A stretch of 64,000 nucleotides of DNA, taken from positions 1-64,000 of the forward strand of contig CAUJCT010000048.1 of the NCBI GenBank assembly GCA_963169345.1. Direction: 5' to 3'. Source of the stretch: Bacteroidota bacterium. Its GTDB lineage: Bacteria > Bacteroidota > Bacteroidia > NS11-12g > UBA955. Made by a program: the position numbers and the translations under genes. Below the pieces are notes generated by a model that was given only the letters and a program-made list of their open reading frames with translations, did not search any database and was not told the DNA's origin. Within the stretch, counting starts at the first letter, position 1; the number at the start of each line of letters is the position of its first letter. Below, piece after piece: positions 1 through 7,800 of the stretch.

Positions 1-386
1 TTGTGGTAGATGCAAGCGACAAAGTATTGGGCCGTTTGGCTTCACAAATAGCCGCCACTTTAATCGGAAAGAACAAAACCGACTACACTCCTCATTCTGA
101 TAATGGAGATTGTGTCATCGTTTTGAACGCTGGTAAAGTAAAACTTTCAGGCAGCAAATTGGCTGATAAAGAATACATCACTTACTCTGGTTATCCAGGT
201 GGACAAAAGCGTGTATCTGCTTCAGACCTCGTCAACAAAAAGCCTATTGCTCTTATAGAAGAGGCTGTAAAAGGTATGTTGCCAAAAAACAGACTTGGAG
301 CTGAAATGTTCCGCAGTTTGTTTGTATACGACAGCGACCAGCACCCTCACCAGGCTCAACAACCAAAAGAATTAAAGTTTAAATAA
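1..386 (+). CDS. rplM: 50S ribosomal protein L13 (5' truncated by window edge)
   Basis: Large-subunit ribosomal protein L13, an early assembly protein that binds 23S rRNA. The visible part begins in the conserved VVDASDKVLGRLAS region near the normal N-terminus, so only about 15-20 residues are missing to the left. The GTG in the ORF track is an internal codon and not the start. The C-terminal half shows the typical KGMLPKNRLG segment. It is followed 17 nt later by rpsI, the usual L13-S9 pair, and then rpsB and tsf on the same strand, so this is the front of a translation operon whose promoter lies outside the window. Confidence 0.97.
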   Translation, partial: VVDASDKVLGRLASQIAATLIGKNKTDYTPHSDNGDCVIVLNAGKVKLSGSKLADKEYITYSGYPGGQKRVSASDLVNKKPIALIEEAVKGMLPKNRLGAEMFRSLFVYDSDQHPHQAQQPKELKFK

Positions 387-403
387 TCCATACAAGCATT
401 TAC

Positions 404-790
404 ATGGAAGTTACAAACACATCAGGTAGAAGAAAAACATCAATTGCCCGCATTTATGTAAAAGCAGGTAATGGTAACATTCTGATCAACGATAAGCCAT
501 ACGACCAGTATTTCACTACACTGGTTAACCAATTCAAAGTGATGCAACCATTGCAATTAACTGATAACGTTGGAAAATACGATATCAAAATTAATGTAGA
601 TGGTGGCGGAGTTACCGGTCAAGCCGAAGCAGTTCGTCTGGCCATTTCCAAATCACTTTGTGAAATTAATCCTGAACACCGTCTGACTCTAAAACCAATC
701 GGCCTCCTGAGAAGAGACGACAGAATGGTTGAAAGAAAGAAACCAGGTCAAAAGAAAGCAAGAAAAAGATTTCAATTCAGCAAACGCTAA
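404..790 (+). CDS. rpsI: 30S ribosomal protein S9
   Basis: Small-subunit protein S9 (128 aa, normal length). It sits in the 30S head and its C-terminal tail reaches the P-site tRNA. The sequence starts with the GRRKTSIAR block, has the GGGVTGQAEAVRLAI core and ends in the basic tail KARKRFQFSKR with the near-invariant SKR terminus. It is the second gene of rplM-rpsI-rpsB-tsf, with 12 nt to rpsB. No internal promoter is evident. Family assignment is secure from these motifs and the neighbours. Confidence 0.98.
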   Translation: MEVTNTSGRRKTSIARIYVKAGNGNILINDKPYDQYFTTLVNQFKVMQPLQLTDNVGKYDIKINVDGGGVTGQAEAVRLAISKSLCEINPEHRLTLKPIGLLRRDDRMVERKKPGQKKARKRFQFSKR

Positions 791-802
791 TACATCATAC
801 AA

Positions 803-1555
803 ATGTCTTCAGTATCACAAGAACAATTATTGGAAGCAGGCTGTCACTTCGGACACCTTACCCGCAAATGGAATCCAAAAATGGCTCCTTACATTTTCAT
901 GGAGCAGGATGGCATTCACATCATAGATTTGAATAAAACTGCCACCAAATTGGATGAAGCCTCTTCTGCAATTAGAAATATGGTGAAATCTGGTCGCAAA
1001 ATCCTTTTCGTAGCTACCAAAAAACAAGCTAAAGAAATTATTAAGGAGGTTGCTTCCCAAACCAATATGCCTTTCGCAACTGAAAGATGGCTCGGCGGTA
1101 TGCTGACCAACTTCAGCACCGTGCGTAAGTCAATCAAAAAAATGCAGACCATCGACAAAATGGCTACCGACGGTACTTATGCCAACATCAATAAAAAAGA
1201 AAAATTGATGCTTGAGCGTGAAAAAGCTAAATTAGCTAAAGTATTAGGCGGTATCGCTGATATGTCTCGTCTCCCTTCTGCTCTCTTTATCGTGGACGTT
1301 AAAAGAGAACACCTTGCAGTTGCAGAAGCCATCAAATTAAATATCCCAACTATCGCTATGGTAGATACCAACAGCGATCCTACTAATATCGACTTCCCAA
1401 TTCCTTGTAACGACGACTCTTCTAAATCAATCAAATTGATCGTTGACGTTATCGCTAAAGCGATTGAAGAAGGTCAGATGGATAGAAAAAAAGAAAAAGA
1501 TTCAGCTGAATTAGAAAAATCTAAATCAGAAAAAGAAAACGCAGCTGAAGCTTAA
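803..1555 (+). CDS. rpsB: 30S ribosomal protein S2
   Basis: Small-subunit protein S2 (250 aa), required for S1 binding and translation initiation. Both S2 signatures are visible: the GCHFGHLTRKWNPKMAPYIF region near residue 14 and the FIVDVKREHLAVAEA region near residue 170, followed by IPTIAMVDTNSDP. The last 25 residues are a Lys/Glu-rich extension (RKKEKDSAELEKSKSEKE), common in Bacteroidota S2 and likely disordered. The ATG is chosen because it gives the standard N-terminus MSSVSQEQLLEAGCHFGH. It lies 28 nt before tsf, with which S2 is usually co-transcribed. Confidence 0.98.
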   Translation: MSSVSQEQLLEAGCHFGHLTRKWNPKMAPYIFMEQDGIHIIDLNKTATKLDEASSAIRNMVKSGRKILFVATKKQAKEIIKEVASQTNMPFATERWLGGMLTNFSTVRKSIKKMQTIDKMATDGTYANINKKEKLMLEREKAKLAKVLGGIADMSRLPSALFIVDVKREHLAVAEAIKLNIPTIAMVDTNSDPTNIDFPIPCNDDSSKSIKLIVDVIAKAIEEGQMDRKKEKDSAELEKSKSEKENAAEA

Positions 1556-1583
1556 TCAACCCCTAATACCAGAAGAAAGATAA

Positions 1584-2429
1584 ATGAGCAGTATGTCAAC
1601 AATTAGCGCAGCAGATGTAAACAAACTTCGTCAATTGACCGGTGCCGGTATGATGGATTGTAAAAAAGCCCTCACCGAAACTAACGGCGATTTCGAAGCA
1701 GCAATAGACTTTTTAAGAAAAAAAGGTCAGAAAATCTCTCTTAACAGAGCTGATAGAGCAGCTAAAGAAGGTGCAGTTATCGCTTTGACTTCAGCCGACC
1801 GTAAAGTTGGTGTTGTAGTCGAACTTAATTGTGAAACCGACTTCGTTGCAAAAAATGAAGACTTCGTTAAATTCGCTAACGAAATAGCTAACCTGGCTCT
1901 TACCAATCAACCAGCTGATGTAAACGCCCTTAAGGCTCTTAACATTGGCAGCATTTCTCTTGAACAAAAATTGTTGGATGAAATGGGTAAAACAGGTGAG
2001 AAAATGGATATCTCTAAATACGAAATTGTTAAAGGTAATAACGTTGTAGCTTATATCCACGCCGGTAACAGAATGGGTGTCCTTGTTGAAATGAACAATG
2101 AGCCTAGCGATGCTAACATGGCTGCAGGTAAAGATACCGCTATGCAAATAGCTGCTATGAATCCTATCGCCCTTAATGAAACTCAAGTACCTCAGGAAAC
2201 CATCACCAGAGAAATTGAAGTTGGTAAAGAACAAGCAATTGCTGAAGGTAAACCTGCTGAAATGGCTGAGAAAATTGCTCAAGGTCGCTTGAATAAATTC
2301 TATAAAGAATATACCCTGCTCAATCAGGAATTCGTTAAAGATGGTTCTAAAACTGTAGCTAAAATGCTTGCTGATGCAGAAGCTGGTCTTACAGTATTGA
2401 GCTTTAAACGTATTGCTCTGGGAGCTTAA
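1584..2429 (+). CDS. tsf: Translation elongation factor Ts
   Basis: EF-Ts (281 aa), the guanine-nucleotide exchange factor for EF-Tu. The N-terminal UBA-like domain (SAADVNKLRQLTGAGMMDCKKAL) and the TDFVAKNEDF motif that inserts into EF-Tu near residue 88 are present. The first ATG is preceded by an AGAAGAAAG stretch at a suitable distance; a second in-frame ATG three codons later is an alternative. Codons are strongly biased as expected for a highly expressed gene. It is the last gene of the operon and is followed at once by an intrinsic terminator. Confidence 0.97.
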   Translation: MSSMSTISAADVNKLRQLTGAGMMDCKKALTETNGDFEAAIDFLRKKGQKISLNRADRAAKEGAVIALTSADRKVGVVVELNCETDFVAKNEDFVKFANEIANLALTNQPADVNALKALNIGSISLEQKLLDEMGKTGEKMDISKYEIVKGNNVVAYIHAGNRMGVLVEMNNEPSDANMAAGKDTAMQIAAMNPIALNETQVPQETITREIEVGKEQAIAEGKPAEMAEKIAQGRLNKFYKEYTLLNQEFVKDGSKTVAKMLADAEAGLTVLSFKRIALGA

Positions 2430-2446
2430 TCCGTTAAAATATTTTG

Positions 2447-2475
2447 AAAAGCCGACCTTAATGTCGGCTTTTTTA
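2447..2475 (+). terminator. Intrinsic terminator after tsf
   Basis: AAAAGCCGAC and GTCGGCTTTT form a 10-bp stem around a 6-nt loop, followed by a T run. It starts 17 nt after the tsf stop. Because it also carries A residues on the left, it can serve the convergent cytochrome lipoprotein gene on the other strand, whose stop codon lies inside it. Confidence 0.9.
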
Positions 2476-2835
2476 TGTCTTATTTTTCTTCTTATAGGTT
2501 AAAAATGCAATGATACATACCAACTCATCTTGCGTTAATTGTGTCTCATTTAAATTGTCTTCATGCTTTTTATTTGCAAAGCGGAATTCGTAATTAGATA
2601 ATTGCTCCGGACTAAAATCAGGAATCACTTCTTTTCCTTTAACTGTATCTGAATGGCATTTGGCACAATTTAATCTGTATAATACCAGTCCTTTCTCACA
2701 TTGAGCCTGCACAGCTGTCCGAACGTCTGTACTCATCTCTGCTGGTAATTCGTAATAAACAATTTGCTTGCTCTTACATTGTGAAAACACCAGGCTTAAA
2801 CCTAAAATAATACTGCTTAATCTATACTGCTTCAT
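2473..2835 (-). CDS. Small c-type cytochrome lipoprotein
   Basis: A 120-aa exported mono-heme protein. The N-terminus (MKQYRLSSIILGLSLVFSQC) has a basic start, hydrophobic stretch and a Cys at position 20 suited to lipoprotein processing, so it is probably membrane-anchored facing the periplasm. A single CAKCH heme-c motif lies near residue 57. The spacing and length resemble small cytochrome c domains that pass electrons to or from a partner. Its start codon directly abuts the stop of the upstream di-heme peroxidase gene, so the two are surely co-transcribed. It may be the electron donor of that enzyme (inference). No recognised family name. Confidence 0.75.
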   Translation of the reverse strand: MKQYRLSSIILGLSLVFSQCKSKQIVYYELPAEMSTDVRTAVQAQCEKGLVLYRLNCAKCHSDTVKGKEVIPDFSPEQLSNYEFRFANKKHEDNLNETQLTQDELVCIIAFLTYKKKNKT

Positions 2836-4728
2836 TTAATATATTCCTCCAACTTGTCTGTTCTTTATTTTCTTTATGCTCGAAACTGGTAATTCTTTAG
2901 GTGCCTCTTCTAGCTGAATATTTTCATCGAGACTATTTAAAAAAGCGACCAAATCCGCAATTTCCTGTTTATTTAATCCCAGTCTTTCTCCTGATAATGT
3001 TTGATTCTCTAACTTTAATCCTCTGCCCTGAGCGCCTCCGTTATTATAAAACTCTATCACTTCGCTTAAGGTCCTGAAAACACCATTGTGCATATAAGGC
3101 GCTGTTCTGCTAATATTCTTCAAATTCCCGGTTCTAAATGCAAACATGGTTTCACTAGCAGGATTCACTACATATCTTCCTGAATCCTTTCCAAAAAGAT
3201 TAAATCCCGTGTCATCCGGTACACCTAAAACTTCAAACTCAGAACCTATATAAGGCGGTTTCACACCATTAAAATGCGGCACAAAATGACAAGTTGCACA
3301 TTGTGCTTTCGACATAAATAAATTAAATCCTCTTAGTTCCTCATTTGTTAATCTAGCTTGCCGCTCAATTGCCAAATCAAAACGCGATCTGTAACGACTG
3401 AATTTTGAATAGTAATAAGTCAAAGCCGAAATAATATGCTCCAGGTCAGGAGAATTTAACTGTGGGGTCAGTTGGGCTAATTCATTGAGCAATTTCTTAT
3501 ACGTTTTACAACTCATTACCTTCTTCAGAATTTCGTCTTGCTTTGCGCCCATTTCCTCAGGATTAATCATGACTGCTATTGCCTGCTGTTGCAAACTGAT
3601 GAATCGGCCATCCTGCATGATTAAATGGTTGTACTCAGCATTAATTGTAGATGGGGTATTTCTGGACAATCTGCCTTTGTGGTCAAATCTCTCTGCAGTA
3701 GAAAAACCTGTATCAGCAAAATATTCACCGGGTTTATGACATGAGGCACAACTCCTTTCGTTGTTTCCGGATAAAATTGGATCGTGAAAGAGCAATTTTC
3801 CAAGCTCTTCAATTTTTTTTAAAGACTCTGAATCCGATACTCTAAGAAAAATCCCCTTAGTATTCTGGGCAAAATAGATAGATTTATCAAAAATAGACTC
3901 TGCCTTCTTGTTCAATGCATAATCCATATTGCTTTTACTCCTGAAATTATTCTCCTGCATCCAACGGCTGTTTATTCCGTATAGTGGATTGACATAGTTC
4001 GACAGAAATTCAAAATGGTTAAAATCGCTCCAGTACTTGTTACTTTGAACAAACTGAATCATATCATCATATTGTTGGATGTAGTCGGTATGCAATTGCT
4101 TTTCCGGAAAACTGCGGTTATATGCCTCGTAAACATTTCTTACCAATGTCAGCATAGACTTTAACTCAGGTAAAATCTTAGCGGTATCAGGACATTCAAA
4201 TCCAGTCGTATAAATAGCCGCAAGATTGAGTAAATACAGGCGATTACAATGCGCAAAATGATCGGCGCTTTCTAAAAATAAACGCATCGAATCGGGTCTG
4301 AAATGTTCAATGGCAGCTTCAACTGGCAGCAATAATTGAAGTGCATAAGCATGGTCACCCTCATCCAGAGCTTGTTCTGCCAAGGTCAATCCATATCCAA
4401 TTCGTTTATAGGGAGGTTCGTATTTTTCAAACACTTCAGTTTCCCATTCAACAGGCAAAGGACCATTAATAATTTTATATTGAATGGGGTCAGTATATCT
4501 CCACCAGAAGTCAAGAGATTTAAGATTGATGCGCATCTCAGCAATCCAATTATTTAGAGCTAAAGTATCTGCGCTACTGATTGTTTTAAGCTCTTTCAGC
4601 TTATCATCAAACTTTTTATATTGTAATTGATACAGCTCAGTATATGCGTCTCTCTCATTTGTTCTAAAAGCTCCAAATATTAAAAGCAATACAGGTAGTA
4701 CTAGTATACAAATCCATTTAATTTTCAT
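2836..4728 (-). CDS. MauG/CcpA-type di-heme cytochrome c peroxidase with long N-terminal domain
   Basis: Periplasmic di-heme protein of the bacterial cytochrome c peroxidase/MauG superfamily (630 aa). It has an N-terminal signal anchor, about 290 residues of helical sequence containing a KSLDFWWRYTDP-type segment, and then the di-heme part with SCASCH near residue 324 and CATCH near residue 476. The C-terminal TAPYMHNGVFRTLSEVIEFY block is typical. Classical peroxidases are about 330-350 aa, so the N-terminal half is an extra domain, seen in many Bacteroidota homologues. Likely roles are H2O2 reduction or oxidative modification of a partner; the substrate cannot be told from sequence. It is followed without a gap by a cytochrome lipoprotein. 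Confidence 0.82.
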   Translation of the reverse strand: MKIKWICILVLPVLLLIFGAFRTNERDAYTELYQLQYKKFDDKLKELKTISSADTLALNNWIAEMRINLKSLDFWWRYTDPIQYKIINGPLPVEWETEVFEKYEPPYKRIGYGLTLAEQALDEGDHAYALQLLLPVEAAIEHFRPDSMRLFLESADHFAHCNRLYLLNLAAIYTTGFECPDTAKILPELKSMLTLVRNVYEAYNRSFPEKQLHTDYIQQYDDMIQFVQSNKYWSDFNHFEFLSNYVNPLYGINSRWMQENNFRSKSNMDYALNKKAESIFDKSIYFAQNTKGIFLRVSDSESLKKIEELGKLLFHDPILSGNNERSCASCHKPGEYFADTGFSTAERFDHKGRLSRNTPSTINAEYNHLIMQDGRFISLQQQAIAVMINPEEMGAKQDEILKKVMSCKTYKKLLNELAQLTPQLNSPDLEHIISALTYYYSKFSRYRSRFDLAIERQARLTNEELRGFNLFMSKAQCATCHFVPHFNGVKPPYIGSEFEVLGVPDDTGFNLFGKDSGRYVVNPASETMFAFRTGNLKNISRTAPYMHNGVFRTLSEVIEFYNNGGAQGRGLKLENQTLSGERLGLNKQEIADLVAFLNSLDENIQLEEAPKELPVSSIKKIKNRQVGGIY

Positions 4729-4742
4729 GTGGTTTATAAGCT

Positions 4743-4777
4743 AAAAAACAGTGTGCTCCAATCAAGGAACACACTGT
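4743..4777 (-). terminator. Intrinsic terminator of the PhoX/esterase-like gene
   Basis: On the minus strand ACAGTGTGTTCC and GGAGCACACTGT pair over 12 positions (one G-T) around a 6-nt loop and run into TTTTTT. It starts 25 nt after the stop of the upstream large gene and separates it from the di-heme peroxidase gene. Confidence 0.88.
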
Positions 4778-4801
4778 CGAGCGTTAAGAAAAGGAATATT
4801 G

Positions 4802-7800
4802 TTAATGTATCACTGCCAAACGGTATCTTGTAAGTACACCATTCACATTAAACTCAATTATGTAAATCCCGCTTACCAATTCTGAAGTTGGGATTTGCAA
4901 GGTGTGTTCTCCACTCTCCAATGTCAATGCCATTTGTGGCATCACATCTTTGCCTTGCAAATCAACCATTCTTACAATGACTTCAGAAGTGTTTATCAAG
5001 CCTAAATCAACTGTTGCTTCTGATGAACTTGGGTTAGGGTAAATATTCAGATTGCTGATGTTTTTATCCGTAATATCAGTATTAGAGTATCCTGTACCCT
5101 GCAATGCGAAGGAATAAACCAATTCATCTACATCATTGCTCTGAATTTTAAGAGTAGCCAATCTTACACCTACTGCTGATGGATTAAATTTAACCGTTAA
5201 AGTTAAAGATGCTCCACTAGCTAATGTTTGTGGCATAGTAGGTAAGTTTTCGAAAGTAAACTCACTGGCATTAACCCCACTTATCGCAATTGATTTAATA
5301 TTCAGATTACCTAAAGCAGTATTCTTAATTTCGAAAGTCATTACTTTCTGAGTGCTTAGTTTTACCTGACCAAAGTCTGTATTGTCAAATGATTTTGCAG
5401 TTGCACTACCATTTTTAATGACTTCACCATTACCACTCACTTCAATTTCTGGATTTTTCAGATAGGTATCAGGGTTGTAATAAGCCAGAATCTGACCGCC
5501 TTCAACTAATTCACCCGGTATACTGTAATGTGCCTGATCAACAAGAAGGAACATACCAGGACCAAGAATCTTTTGAACATCAATAATACCAGAAGCTTCT
5601 TCGTCAATGGTTAAGAAATTAGAACTGCCTGTGATAAATCTGGTTTGATCGTGTTCTGCTACCAATTTTATTTTATCAGTATTGACGTCGTACTGCCAGA
5701 TTTTACCATTGTGAATATTACCTCCAACATCTTCCTGAATCATGATATGACCGAAATTATCAATTCCAATATTGTCCATCATTTTAGGACCTTCTGTGCC
5801 ATCCAGAACTGCGGTAATAGTACCTCCAAGCTCAGGATTATTGATATCAGTGAAATGCAGTTTCCACATACGGCTAGGACTGCTGAAAGAGTTTGTTGTT
5901 ACAAAATAGAAATCATTAGGGTTCATTGGATCCCAGGCACCATCTTCTGGTCTGAGGAAATTGGTAACACCTTTTGTATTGCTATTGGTGTTCAATGTTG
6001 AACCGGTTGTATTTTGAACTTGTCCAAGATCAGCCAATGTAAATGCTGTACCTGCTGCAGGTATAGATGAACTCGACTCACTGGTCAATCCATTTACCGC
6101 AATACCAAATAGTTTACCACCTGTCAACCCTGCTTTTTCAATAGTACTACCAGTACTTGTTTTTGTTCCAACATAAACATAAACCTGACCCGGGGTAGCA
6201 TCGTCTAAACCAACCACGATTGTCTTATCAGAAGCATTCGGACAAGCTACAGAATTTTCCCATGAGAACTTACCCAGATATGGCAATTCATAAGTTGAAC
6301 CTGCTTCAGAACCAGTAAGAATGTGAGCAAAACCACGACCTTCATTACCTGACTCTTCACCATTCATGAAGATACGCTCTTGTGTACCTTTTCCTGTAGT
6401 CGCATTGTAAAACGCAGTCACTTCAGGTAAATCAGCTGAACAGAATCTTGAAAAAGCTGATTGAGCAACAGGATTTGTTGCATCATATTTCACATATTTA
6501 GAACCATCCCACAGATAAACCGATTGAATTAAATCCGATCCGCTTAAAACACTTAAATCTGATTTATTAACGATCCATTTTGAAACAAAAGCACCTTTAT
6601 TACCATGTGCTCTTACAGCTCCGGCGGTATTTCCAAATTCGTGATTGACTACAAGGGTAAATGTACCATTGCCGTTATCAAACGCACCGGCTCCGTCAGG
6701 TGTACCGCACATTCTGTAATTATTAATATAGTCACCAGCAGTCAAAATAGAAGTAAATTTACCACCATTGGTTACCGCAACCAGATATGGTGTCTGTGAG
6801 CTGCTTGGTCCAGTTAAACCAGCGTCTATACCTGTTCCCTGAATGCTGAATGTAAAGATACTTTCATCCACATCATTTGAATACAAATTGACAGAAGCAG
6901 TTCTTAGTGCTTTTTGTAATGGGGTAAACCTGACAACCAGATTAATACTTGAATTTGCTGGAATTTGCAAAGGCAATACAGGCGCATTCTCAAATGCAAA
7001 ATCCACTGCTGCTGCACCTTTAATTTCCAACTTTTTAAGTGTCAAAATTCCTTTGCCGGTATTTTTGATAACAAAGGTTTTTATTTGAGTACTTCCAACT
7101 GTACCAAAATCTGTGTTGTCTGTTGTAACCGGTGTGTTATCACCATTCACGATATCGATATTGTTTCCGGTAAGTGTCAATTCAGGATTTGAATTAAACG
7201 TTTCAGGATTAAACATTGCCAAGATCTGACCACCTTCAACTAATTCACCTGGTTGACTATAATGTGCCTGATCCACCAATAAAAACATACCAGGACCTAA
7301 TATAGTCTGAGCATCAATAATACCAGATGCTTCTTCATCCTGAGTCAGGTAATTCGAACCTCCGGTTATAAATCTGTTTGCATCATGTTCTGCAACCAAT
7401 TGTAATACATCTGTTGCAATGGTGTACATCCATACTTTACCGTTGTGCACATTGCTTCCAACATCTTCCTGAATCATAATGTGACCAAAATTATCAATTC
7501 CGATATTGTCCATCATTTTTGGACCCTCGGTGCCATCTAATACTGCAGTAATAGTTCCGCCAAGTTCAGGATTATTGATATCATTAAATCTCAATCTCCA
7601 CATACGACTTGGACTACTAAATGAGTTGGTAGTGACGAAATAAAAATCATTAGGATTAGATGGATCCCACAAACCGTCTTCAGGACGAAGGAAGTTTGTT
7701 ACTCCTAAATTATTGCTTAAGGTATTGATATATGAACCTGTGCTGTTTTGTATGGCACCTAAATCCACTAGTGTAAATCCTGTTCCTGGTGCAGGTATAG

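Noticed and set aside
1791-2282. 163-aa minus-strand ORF inside tsf
   Set aside because: Antisense shadow of a strongly biased coding gene; no family features or start signals.
5645-6001. 118-aa plus-strand ORF inside the PhoX-like gene
   Set aside because: It lies in one of two duplicated modules and is not preserved as an ORF in the other copy, as expected for a shadow.
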